Positions 32,353 to 41,292 of a stretch of 64,000 nt of DNA are shown in pieces. The DNA lies in NCBI GenBank assembly GCA_015492075.1, contig WGFU01000019.1, forward strand, positions 1-64,000, given 5' to 3'. A program made the translations under genes and the position numbers. Under the pieces are notes generated by a model. That model saw only the letters and a program-made list of their open reading frames with translations. It was not told where the DNA came from and ran no database searches. The DNA is from Gammaproteobacteria bacterium (GTDB lineage Bacteria; Pseudomonadota; Gammaproteobacteria; GCA-2400775). Within the stretch, counting starts at the first letter, position 1, and the number at the start of each line of letters is the position of its first letter.

Positions 32353-33549
32353 ATGCTTCATAAATACCGATTCAAGAACTTTTTCTCGTTTGCTGGCGAG
32401 ACGGAGGTTTCCTTTTTGCTGAACCGCCAGACTCCAGTAACGGACCTGATCTTCGAGAGTCCAGGTGGCGCCCGCCTATCGAAGGTGCTGGCCGCTATCG
32501 GTCCTAATGCCTCCGGTAAAACCAATGTGTTAAAGCCGCTGGCTTTCCTGAGTTGGTTTGTTGCCCATTCGTTTACTGCCAGCAAACCGGAAGAGGATAT
32601 TCCGGTGCAGGCTCATTTTTTCTCAGACAAGGCGGACTGCGAGTTTGAAATTGAGTTCGAGAACGAGGGTCAGCATTACCGTTATTCGCTTATTGTAAAT
32701 CCAGAACGGGTCGTGCACGAATCCTTGCATCTCAAGACCAGCAAGTTTTTCAGCTTTATTTTCCGGCGTGACTGGTCGGAGCAAGACTCGGGCTACGACA
32801 TACGCCAGCAAAAATTTGGTTTTGCCACTAGAGAAGCAGAAAAAGTACGTCCAAATGCCTCCCTGATTGCGACGGCCGCCCAGTACAATGTGCCATGCGC
32901 TCGTGCACTGGTCAGCTACTTTTCCCGGTTTTATACCAATGTGAACTACGGTGGCAGGGATCACTTCAAGACCAGCGATGTGTTTGACGCTACAGAATTC
33001 TTTCATGGTCGACCGGCTTTGCGTGCGCAGATGTCTGTGCTCTTGAGTCGACTGGATCTCGGTCTCTCAGAGGTTATCATTGAATCCCGCAAGGTTGTGG
33101 AAAAGGAATCAGGCAAGAGCGAAGAGGCCAATATCCCCGTTGGTGTGCACAGAATGAGTGAGCAGGTACAAAAGTTGCCATTCTGGTATGAATCCAGCGG
33201 CACTCAGGCGGCATTTGTGTTGCTTGAGAAGATTCTGCCGGCATTGGAACACGGTGGTATTGTTATCATTGATGAAATGGAGGCAGATCTGCATCCAGAG
33301 ATGATTACCGCGATGCTTGATCTGTTTATTGATCGCGAACGCAACCCACATAATGCGCAAATTATCTTCACCTGCCATGCGCATGAAGTGTTGAACGACT
33401 TGCAGAAAGATCAGGTATTGCTCATAGAGAAGGATACGAATGGATTCAGCGAGGCATGGAGATTGGGCGATATGAAAGGTATCCGGCGGGATGACAACCT
33501 GTACGCTAAGTATCGTGCGGGCGCATATGGCGCCGTACCAAATCTTTGA
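32353..33549 (+). CDS. AAA15-family ATPase, AbiLi/RloA-like defence protein
   Basis: Walker A IGPNASGKTN, NFFSFAGETEVSF N-terminus, Walker B GGIVIIDEMEADLHPEM, C-terminal IIFTCHAHEVLNDL. Confidence 0.85.
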   Translation: MLHKYRFKNFFSFAGETEVSFLLNRQTPVTDLIFESPGGARLSKVLAAIGPNASGKTNVLKPLAFLSWFVAHSFTASKPEEDIPVQAHFFSDKADCEFEIEFENEGQHYRYSLIVNPERVVHESLHLKTSKFFSFIFRRDWSEQDSGYDIRQQKFGFATREAEKVRPNASLIATAAQYNVPCARALVSYFSRFYTNVNYGGRDHFKTSDVFDATEFFHGRPALRAQMSVLLSRLDLGLSEVIIESRKVVEKESGKSEEANIPVGVHRMSEQVQKLPFWYESSGTQAAFVLLEKILPALEHGGIVIIDEMEADLHPEMITAMLDLFIDRERNPHNAQIIFTCHAHEVLNDLQKDQVLLIEKDTNGFSEAWRLGDMKGIRRDDNLYAKYRAGAYGAVPNL

Positions 33550-33560
33550 TGGCATAACAA

Positions 33561-34076
33561 ATGCCAACTCGCAAACGCCGTTCCGTTTCTCATACCGTAC
33601 TATTGGTTGGTGAGGGCGCAACCGAGCAGGCCTTTCTGAAACACATAAAGTCCCTGTACATAAGTCGGGGTTGTGGTGTGGGTGTCACTATCCGCAATGC
33701 TCACGGTAAAGGTCCTGATCATGTGGTGGATTATGCCATTGGGCAGTGCCGCAATGCAGCTTACGATCGAGTTGCGGTGCTTTTGGATACCGACCTGGAA
33801 ATGTCAGCGGCGGCGCGCAGGCGGGCAGGAGCAAACAAACTCCAGATCATCGGAACATCGCCCTGTATTGAAGGCCTGTTGCTCGCAATTCTTGGAGAGC
33901 ATGTGCCGGGAAGCAGTGCAGAATGTAAGGCGCGGTGTGGTGGGATACTTCCCGCTCGGCTGACGTTACCGGAGGACTATCGATCGTATTTTCCAAGAGA
34001 TTTGCTGGATGAGCGGCGGGATGAGGTACCTGAGCTCGGGGAATTGCTGAATAGTCTGACATTTGATGATCGTTAA
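33561..34076 (+). CDS. RloB/AbiLii-like TOPRIM-type protein
   Basis: LLVGEGATEQAFLKHIK, RVAVLLDTDLE, GTSPCIEGLLLAILG motifs; immediately downstream of the AAA ATPase. Confidence 0.7.
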   Translation: MPTRKRRSVSHTVLLVGEGATEQAFLKHIKSLYISRGCGVGVTIRNAHGKGPDHVVDYAIGQCRNAAYDRVAVLLDTDLEMSAAARRRAGANKLQIIGTSPCIEGLLLAILGEHVPGSSAECKARCGGILPARLTLPEDYRSYFPRDLLDERRDEVPELGELLNSLTFDDR

Positions 34077-34358
34077 CCCCAAATTCTTCGCTACAAACTG
34101 TCAGCATGGTCATTCATAGTATGAAGGGTGAGTTGGGTCGGACCTATCTAACTCGCTGAAAAAATGGCAAATCATTGAAAATTGTCCATAAATCCGTGCT
34201 TAAATGACGCATTTCATGGGCGAAATATATGCTTTAAGTCAGGTTACGCAGGATTCCTTTATCACGCTCTGCTCCCGGTAGACCCTCACGCAGATCGCGC
34301 TGAACACGTATACGAAGGGGAGATGGGTGGTTTTCGGATAACACTTGATATTAATGTT

Positions 34359-34387
34359 GGATATAGGGGAATATAACCCCTATATCC
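34359..34387. promoter_or_regulatory. Perfect inverted repeat, candidate AbiEi operator
   Basis: GGATATAGGGG-aatataa-CCCCTATATCC, 11-bp arms, 29 nt upstream of the abiEi ATG. Confidence 0.7.
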
Positions 34388-34416
34388 GCAAATAATGACA
34401 AGTTATTGGCTAACCC

Positions 34417-35220
34417 ATGGACACCAGCACATTTCTGCAAACACATCGGGTTTTCAACCTTGATGAAGCCGTACAGGCCCTGGCCCCGTCCGGGGGGCGC
34501 AAGGCGACGCTGGAGCGCCTGAACTATGCGGCGGGCAGGGGCAAACTGAAAAAGCTGGCGCGGGGGGTCTATGCTTCGGTTCCACCCGGGGTGGATGCTG
34601 CGAAATTTCAGCCGGATCGCTTTCTTGTGGCGGCGGCGCTGCGGCCGGATGCGGTCTTTTCCCATCACTCGGCGCTTGAACTGCTGGGTGCGGCGCATTC
34701 CGAATGGCGGTTATGCACCGCCTACAGCGCTCGGCGATCGCAGCCGTTCGATGTGGATGGTCTTGAACTGCGCTTTTTGTCCTACCCGCAATCGCTGGTG
34801 CGTCATCAGGCGGTTGACTTAGGTCTACGCGCCGTCCACCGGCTTGATCGTGAACTGCATGTGACCGGACCTGAACGTACCTTGATCGACGGTTTCCGCC
34901 GGCCGGATCGGGTGGGTGGGCTTGCGGAGTTTGTCGAGTCGGCGGCGGGATTCTCTGTGCTGGAGCTGCCATTGTTGTTTGAGCTTCTGGACGTGTTTGG
35001 GCAGAAAGGCTTGTGGGCCGCGGTTGGCTGGTTTCTCGAAACCTACCGTGCCACCTTTTATGTCAGTGATGATGACTTCACAGTCATCGACAAACAGGTT
35101 CCAAAGGCACCGCTTTATCTTGCCAGGGATCAGCGTGGTGGTGTGCTGGTACGGCGTTGGAACCTGATCGTCCCTGATGAACTTGTAACGGGCAAGGAGC
35201 CGGATGAACCTCAGCGCTGA
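34417..35220 (+). CDS. abiEi: Type IV toxin-antitoxin AbiEi family antitoxin
   Basis: N-terminal winged-helix (RKATLERLNYAAGRGKLKKLARGVYASVPPG), FSHHSALELLGAA, TGPERTLIDGFRRPDRVGG. Confidence 0.88.
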   Translation: MDTSTFLQTHRVFNLDEAVQALAPSGGRKATLERLNYAAGRGKLKKLARGVYASVPPGVDAAKFQPDRFLVAAALRPDAVFSHHSALELLGAAHSEWRLCTAYSARRSQPFDVDGLELRFLSYPQSLVRHQAVDLGLRAVHRLDRELHVTGPERTLIDGFRRPDRVGGLAEFVESAAGFSVLELPLLFELLDVFGQKGLWAAVGWFLETYRATFYVSDDDFTVIDKQVPKAPLYLARDQRGGVLVRRWNLIVPDELVTGKEPDEPQR

Positions 35221-36161
35221 ACACATTGAAAGACTGGTGACAGAGACCGGCTTCCGTCCGGAGACGCTGGAGAAGCTAATCCGCCTGGGCGAATTTGCGG
35301 CAGACGCCGGGCGTCATCCGCTGCTGTCGCGTGTGCTGGCCCTGAAGGGTGGTACAGCGTTGAACCTGATGTTTGGTTCTCCGGCCCGGTTATCGGTTGA
35401 TCTCGATTTCAATTACATCGGGCAGGCCGACCGGGTGGGTATGCAGGCCGAGCGCCCGGAGGTGGAACGGGCCATTGCGATCATCGGAGAATGGCAGGGA
35501 TACCGTGTGCAGCAGTCACGCGACGCCCATGCCGGCCGGAAGATCTATCTTTCCTACACCAGCTCGGCCGGTACGCCTGACCGTATCGAGGTTGATCTGA
35601 ATTTTCTGTTTCGCATACCGCTCGGGGAAATCATAACCCGGCCACTCTGGCAACCACCGGGAATCGCGCGCCCGGAGATTCGGGTCGTGCCGCTGGAAGA
35701 GTTGTTTACCGGAAAACTGCGTGCCACCCTGGGTCGGGCGATGCCCCGCGATTTGTTCGATACCATTCGTTTGCCCGAATACGGGGCGGGTATCTGGGGA
35801 AGTCGGCGATTGCGCCGGATTCACGTGACGCTGGGTGTTGCACTGGTTCTACCAATACGGACGAGATCGCTTTGAGCGTGTGACCAACAGAAGTATCGAG
35901 GAGCAGCTCTTGCCCATGCTTCAGGCTAACGAGCAGCCAGTGGCAAGCGAGTTAAAGGAACAGGCGTGGGCCGTGATGGAACCGCTGGTTATGCTTGATG
36001 AGGCCGAGCGGGAATATGTGGATCGAGTACATGCCGGTGAACTGTCGCCGGAATTGCTGTTTCCCGATGACGAGGCACTGGCTGATCGGCTGGTACGGCA
36101 TCCGGTATTGCTGTGGAAGATCGAAAACGTGAGACGGCATCTTTCCAGATCACGCCGGTAA
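35204..36161 (+). pseudogene. abiEii: AbiEii nucleotidyltransferase toxin, frameshifted
   Basis: N-terminal part 35204-35875 (LKGGTALNLMFG...RLSVDLDFNYI); C-terminal part continues in another frame at 35835-36161 (HWFYQYGRDRFERVTNRSIEEQLLPML). Break near 35825-35840. Confidence 0.8.
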
Positions 36162-36319
36162 GATGCGCGGTTTTTTCGTGTAGGACTTATACAGGATTGA
36201 GTTCTGTATCGTCCTGCGTTGCCAGGTAAAAAAAGCGCGTGATCTAGTGAGGCGAAGTTAAGGATTGTATACTCAGGTTGCATGAGCCGGCCGGTGGCGG
36301 AACTCAAATTGCTGAGCAA

Positions 36320-36343
36320 TTACGCCAGTTTTACGCCTACGCC
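36320..36343. promoter_or_regulatory. Candidate integrase arm-type sites, right end
   Basis: TTACGCC at 36320 and 36331 (11-bp period), then TACGCC at 36338. Confidence 0.5.
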
Positions 36344-36374
36344 ACGCAAAGGTAACTATTTGTTTATAAATGGC

Positions 36375-36401
36375 GTTCGATTCCGGCCCTAGGCACCATT
36401 A
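36375..36401 (+). repeat. attR-like direct repeat of tRNA-Leu 3' end
   Basis: GTTCGATTCCGGCCCTAGGCACCATTA. Confidence 0.85.
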
Positions 36402-36845
36402 ATTTCAATGGGTTGTGCATTGTTTCTAGAAATATTCTAGTCTTGTTTGCCGACTTTCCTTGCCGCAGCATAATAGTGTCGATGTCTCATCTTATGGCCG
36501 CCGCGCCTAGATTTAACGCGAGCACGTCTACATTTTTCTGGCGCGCTGCCTTGGGTAGGCGGTCCGACATGGCTGTCGATCCAATCAATTGGGTGGATAG
36601 TTTCAGTACGCTATGTCGTGCTCATGCTATTTGGCCCGGCAGGCGAAAAATGCCAGCTTGCGTTGTCATTGTGGCAGAGGCCACTTTATCTGCACGCTAC
36701 TAAAAGCAGACACCAGCTTCACAGTAAAATGACAGTTTGGCGATCAGTTTTTAACATTTTAGAGCCTATACTGTGTGTTAGCGCCATTTAACGCATATTT
36801 ACAGCCGGGTTGATGGCGGTTTTTTATACTACCGCTGGAGATTGA

Positions 36846-38084
36846 TTGTGTCAGCGCATTTTTTATCAAAAATATGACGACATGCTCATGAACCGTAGCG
36901 GTATAGCTGCTAAAATCTCGCCATCTTTCTCCAATCTATGTAATTCGGATGCTTCCCACACAATGAGTCGAGCTGTAATGCCTGATCGCAGTTACGTAAC
37001 ACCTGGCATGCCTCCCCTTGATAGCTCTGCTCAAGCGGTTTCTTTTTTTGAGTTTTGGCCCGCCTGGCTAATGTATGGTCCCGTTGTATTGCAGTGGCTG
37101 GCGCTGTCGCTCTATTACCGATCATTGTCGCTGCCCTTGATTGCAAATCCTAATATGCCTAGTGCTGGCATGGTGGGTTTTTCGAAAAGTGATTTTTTGG
37201 CGCAAGCACAGGCAAATAGCCAGTCCTGGATATTGCCATGGGTGCGCCATACCATGAGCCAGGAGTCGGTGGTCTCTCAGGGCGATCAGCTCGCGTCCAA
37301 AATGATCGATGCTGGCTTGTCATTTCCCATTGTCGGCAAGCCGGATATGGGTTGCCGTGGTGTTGGGGTCAGGCTCATCGGGACGCAAGCCGAGTTGTAT
37401 GATTACCTATCGCATTACCTAGTGGGCAGTACCTTAATGTTACAGCAGTTGGCAGACTGGGAGCCAGAAGCGGGCGTGTTTTATGTTCGTCACCCTGACG
37501 AAGAGAAGGGGCGTATTGTCTCGATGGCATTAAAATATTCGCCTTATGTGGTTGGCGATGGGGTCAGTACGCTACGCCAGTTGTTGCTAGCCGATAGCCG
37601 TGCGCGTCAGATCATGCACTTGTATGCGGCACGTCATCAGGATAGGTTCGAACAGGTGATTGCCGAAGATGAACCGTTTCGACTGGTGTTCGCAGCCAGT
37701 CATAGCTGTGGCGCGGTGTTTCGCGACGGTCGGCAGTATATTACGGACGCATTAACCGACCGTATTAACGAGATTATGTCGGGCTTTCCCGAGTTTTATT
37801 ATGGGCGGCTAGACATTAAATTCAAGACGCTTGAGCAGATGATGAGGGGCGATGAGTTGGCCATTATCGAGGTCAATGGCGCCAGCTCTGAATCGTTGCA
37901 TATCTGGGATAATCAGGCGCGGTTGCGAGAAGCATGGTCAGTATTGTTTAGTCAATATAACACTTTGTTTAAAATTGGCGCGATGAACAAAAAACGTGGT
38001 TATCGGCCACCAGGATTGATGAGCTTGTGGAAAGCTTGGCGCACAGAACAGGCCTTATCAAGTCATTATCCGGCGACAGATTGA
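36846..38084 (+). CDS. ATP-grasp domain protein
   Basis: GLSFPIVGKPDMGCRGVGVRLI, YYGRLDIKF, LAIIEVNGASSESLHIWD. Exact start uncertain. Confidence 0.78.
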   Translation: MCQRIFYQKYDDMLMNRSGIAAKISPSFSNLCNSDASHTMSRAVMPDRSYVTPGMPPLDSSAQAVSFFEFWPAWLMYGPVVLQWLALSLYYRSLSLPLIANPNMPSAGMVGFSKSDFLAQAQANSQSWILPWVRHTMSQESVVSQGDQLASKMIDAGLSFPIVGKPDMGCRGVGVRLIGTQAELYDYLSHYLVGSTLMLQQLADWEPEAGVFYVRHPDEEKGRIVSMALKYSPYVVGDGVSTLRQLLLADSRARQIMHLYAARHQDRFEQVIAEDEPFRLVFAASHSCGAVFRDGRQYITDALTDRINEIMSGFPEFYYGRLDIKFKTLEQMMRGDELAIIEVNGASSESLHIWDNQARLREAWSVLFSQYNTLFKIGAMNKKRGYRPPGLMSLWKAWRTEQALSSHYPATD

Positions 38085-38085
38085 T

Positions 38086-39843
38086 ATGAGTTACGAAAGT
38101 TTGGTTAATCCATTTCAGCTGCCCATCAAAAACCGGATTCTTGCTGCAATGCTTGAATCGGTGCTAGGTTTGAAGCCGCTGGCAGAGCATTATGCCCATC
38201 GTCCGCGTGATATCGCTGCGGATTCCTTTCTTGATTACACCTTGCAGTCTTTGGGTGTCGACGTCCGGGTGGAGCCAAATAACATGCTTGGGGAGACACC
38301 GCGCACCGGCCCAGTGTTGGTGGTGGCCAATCATCCTTTGGGTGGACTAGAAGGTGTCGCTATCGCGCAAATATTGTTGAAAGTGCGCCCCGACCTGAAA
38401 GTTATGACCAACCAAATACTGACTCGTATTCCCGAGTTGCGCGATATTTTTATCGGTGTTGACGTGCTGTCGGAAAATGCAGTGAAACAAAACTTGCGTG
38501 GCGTGCGAGAGGCGATGAAGCATTTGCGTGATGATGGCATGTTGCTGGTGTTTCCGGCAGGCCAGGTTTCTGCTATCAATGTTAGATCCAAGCGGATCGA
38601 AGACCGGCCGTGGGATCGTCTGGTCGGTCAGTTAGTCAAACGCAGCAAGGCGGTTTGTGTACCGATCTATGTTAAGGGAAAGAACAGTAGCTTGTTTTAT
38701 ATCTTGGGCTTGATTCACCCGCGTTTACGTACTCTGATGCTGGCACGTGAATTTGCCAATAAACGGGGCTGGAGGCTTGATTTAAAAATCGGTAATCCCA
38801 TCACCCCGAGTGAGATTCGGCAACTGGATGATGAAGAGTCCATTACCCATTACCTGCGCATGAGTACCGACTTGCTCGGTCTCGAGTCAATAGTAATCAA
38901 TCAGTCTGATCGCAGCCAAACACAAGAAATAAAACGCCCCAGCGCTGAGCTATTTCATGATATTCAGCAGCTCAGTGAATTTAAAATCAATGAGTCAGGA
39001 TCATTCGACGTCTATATCGCCCCCTATGATCGCCTTGGAAGTATGATGGAGCGCATAGGCATCGCGCGCGAAATCACATTTCGCGCGGCCGGAGAAGGCA
39101 CCGGCAACAGCGTTGATATCGACCGTTTTGATCCGCATTACCTGCACCTGTTTTTATGGGATAGGGAAAGACAGATGGTTGCTGGTGGCTATCGTATTGG
39201 ACGGGTGGATGAGATTGTAAAAAATCACGGCATCGACGCCTTGTACGGACGCACACTTTATCGCTTTGATGAAGCCTATCTGGCGCGCATTGGCAAAGCG
39301 CTGGAAATCGGTCGGTCGTTTGTTCATCCGGATTACCAGCGGCACCCCGCCGCACTGGATTTACTGCTACGCGGTATTGGTGCATACGTTGCTCAATATC
39401 CTGAATATCCGACCTTGTTTGGTGCAGTGAGTATTTCACGTGATCATTCTGATATGGCACGTGCACTGATAGCTGAAAGTATGCTGGAATCATTTCGGGC
39501 TGAGCAACGATATATTGAAAATGTGAGACCGGTGACACCGTTTCGAGTCGCAGGCAAGACCTGGACCGACGAAATGCTGGCTTCTTTGAATAAAGTGTCA
39601 GTACTTAACAAGCTGGTAGGCCGTTGTGACCCGGGCAAGACCTTGCCAACACTATTGCGCCACTATTTGGCTTTAAATGGAAGGTTTGTCTGCTTTTCGG
39701 TGAACACGGTATTTAATGATTCTTTGGATGGCTTGATATTGGTTGATTTTCGTAAAATGCCACGCCGTTATGCCACCCGCTATCTCGGAAAAGAAGGCGT
39801 TGAGCGCCTTAAAACAATGTGGAAAGATAAATGCAAGCATTAA
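38086..39843 (+). CDS. OlsF-like bifunctional acyltransferase (PlsC-type N-terminus + OlsB-type GNAT C-terminus)
   Basis: VVANHPLGGLEG, LVFPAGQVS in N-half; REITFRAAGEGTGNSVDIDRFDPHYLHLFLWD, GRSFVHPDYQRHPAALDLLLRGIG in C-half. Confidence 0.82.
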   Translation: MSYESLVNPFQLPIKNRILAAMLESVLGLKPLAEHYAHRPRDIAADSFLDYTLQSLGVDVRVEPNNMLGETPRTGPVLVVANHPLGGLEGVAIAQILLKVRPDLKVMTNQILTRIPELRDIFIGVDVLSENAVKQNLRGVREAMKHLRDDGMLLVFPAGQVSAINVRSKRIEDRPWDRLVGQLVKRSKAVCVPIYVKGKNSSLFYILGLIHPRLRTLMLAREFANKRGWRLDLKIGNPITPSEIRQLDDEESITHYLRMSTDLLGLESIVINQSDRSQTQEIKRPSAELFHDIQQLSEFKINESGSFDVYIAPYDRLGSMMERIGIAREITFRAAGEGTGNSVDIDRFDPHYLHLFLWDRERQMVAGGYRIGRVDEIVKNHGIDALYGRTLYRFDEAYLARIGKALEIGRSFVHPDYQRHPAALDLLLRGIGAYVAQYPEYPTLFGAVSISRDHSDMARALIAESMLESFRAEQRYIENVRPVTPFRVAGKTWTDEMLASLNKVSVLNKLVGRCDPGKTLPTLLRHYLALNGRFVCFSVNTVFNDSLDGLILVDFRKMPRRYATRYLGKEGVERLKTMWKDKCKH

Positions 39844-40337
39844 TCAGCGCCAATATCGATGCCTTAGAACAATTACTGGCTCTCATTGAAATAGCACCGG
39901 ACAAGTGGTATAAAAATGTTCCCGAAGGCATGACATCAGCTGTTGGTCGTCATGTACGCCATGTATTGGATCACTACACTGCCTTGCAGTCAGGTATGGC
40001 AGATGGCGAGATCGATTACGACCAACGTAATCGGGACAGTGTCATTGAAGCAGACCCAGTGCTAGCACTGGAGCAGATCAAAGGTTTGATTGCATGGTTG
40101 CGCATCAGTATTCGTCTGGACGCACCCATAAAAATGAAAACCGAGATATCTATGAGTTGCCAAGAGTCGCGAATAGTGGATAGCACACTGCAGCGCGAAT
40201 TGATCTATTTACTCAACCACACTGTGCATCATGTGGCATACATTACCTTGGTGCTGCGAACTTTGGGTATTAATATCGCCTCCTATATTGGCGTAGCACC
40301 TGCGACCCAAAGTTATTTACGATCTAGTGCGGGTTAA
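39831..40337 (+). CDS. DinB family protein
   Basis: GRHVRHVLDHYTAL...LLNHTVHHVAYITLVLRTLGI His pattern. Confidence 0.75.
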   Translation: MQALISANIDALEQLLALIEIAPDKWYKNVPEGMTSAVGRHVRHVLDHYTALQSGMADGEIDYDQRNRDSVIEADPVLALEQIKGLIAWLRISIRLDAPIKMKTEISMSCQESRIVDSTLQRELIYLLNHTVHHVAYITLVLRTLGINIASYIGVAPATQSYLRSSAG

Positions 40338-40339
40338 GT

Positions 40340-41116
40340 ATGTGTACCATAAGTATATTACGTGATAATAATGGCTTGACCGTGACATCAAACCGCGATG
40401 AAGTGCGTACTCGTAATGAAGCAGGTATGCGGCAGGAGTTAGCAGAGGCAACACTGCGGATTTACCCGCTTGACGCACAAGCCAAAGGCACATGGGTGGG
40501 GACAAATAATTACGGCATCGTTGCCAGCTTGCTCAATATGTATGAAGTCGATTATCAAGGCAGTTTGAGCCGCGGCCTGATCATCCCGCGTTTACTTGAA
40601 TTTCGTTGTCTTGCTGATGTTAGAAAATGGTTGACTCAAGCGTTCGAACCGATTTTGTACAGTGCGTTTGTGTTATTGGTTATGAACAAAGACGAGCTTT
40701 ATCGTTATCGCTGGGATGGCTTAAATTTTAATGAAGAGTTAATCGAGTTTTCGCGCTTCTTTCTTGAATCTTCCTCTTCAGTAGATTTAGCAACAACCGT
40801 AGAGTATCGGCAGCGACTGTTTAAAGACTGGCAAAAAAACGGTCATGCTGAAGAAGACATTTTAGCCTTTCATTGCCAACGTGATGAGGCCAATGCGAGC
40901 CAGGCAGTGTGTATGGCACGTGAACATTCTCATACCAAGAGCGTCAGTCAAATCAGAGTTGGCACCAGCCATGTCGAATTCCACTATCTTTCACCTGAGC
41001 GCCTCGAGCCTCTGGTCAATACGGATATCGAACTCAATCAATTGGCAAGCGTTCGATGCCAATTATTAACGCATACACGGCCGGATGAGGTCTCAGCCGA
41101 GATTGATACTGGTTGA
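40340..41116 (+). CDS. NRDE/TANGO2 family protein
   Basis: MCTISILRDNNGLTVTSNRDEVRTR with Cys2 and NRDE motif; GTWVGTNNYGIVASLLNMY. Confidence 0.88.
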   Translation: MCTISILRDNNGLTVTSNRDEVRTRNEAGMRQELAEATLRIYPLDAQAKGTWVGTNNYGIVASLLNMYEVDYQGSLSRGLIIPRLLEFRCLADVRKWLTQAFEPILYSAFVLLVMNKDELYRYRWDGLNFNEELIEFSRFFLESSSSVDLATTVEYRQRLFKDWQKNGHAEEDILAFHCQRDEANASQAVCMAREHSHTKSVSQIRVGTSHVEFHYLSPERLEPLVNTDIELNQLASVRCQLLTHTRPDEVSAEIDTG

Positions 41117-41127
41117 TTGTTAAGAAA

Positions 41128-41292
41128 GTGATTGTTGATTTTTGCATTATACTGCTGGGCTTTAGTGCCTCGGTCGGCGCCTATATTGCCAGATACCAAC
41201 AAGTGCTTGAGTTGGCCAGTCTCGAGCAATCTGTGCAAGATAAAATCGCTAGTGTTTTTACCCGCCTGAAAAAACAAAACATAAGCTCATGA
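41128..41292 (+). CDS. Small single-TM protein (54 aa), GTG start
   Basis: VIVDFCIILLGFSASVGAYIARYQQVLELASLEQSVQDKIASVFTRLKKQNISS*; overlaps the next ATG as ATGA. Not in ORF track. Confidence 0.5.
   Translation: MIVDFCIILLGFSASVGAYIARYQQVLELASLEQSVQDKIASVFTRLKKQNISS

Larger units (their letters stand above)
31736..36401. mobile_element. Mini genomic/defence island integrated at tRNA-Leu
   Basis: Near-identical 27-bp direct repeats at 31736-31762 and 36375-36401 (2 mismatches), integrase remnant next to the tRNA, phage-defence cargo. Confidence 0.85.

Noticed and set aside
36413-36703. 96-aa ORF just outside the island's right end
   Set aside because: Composition looks non-coding, no recognisable motifs.
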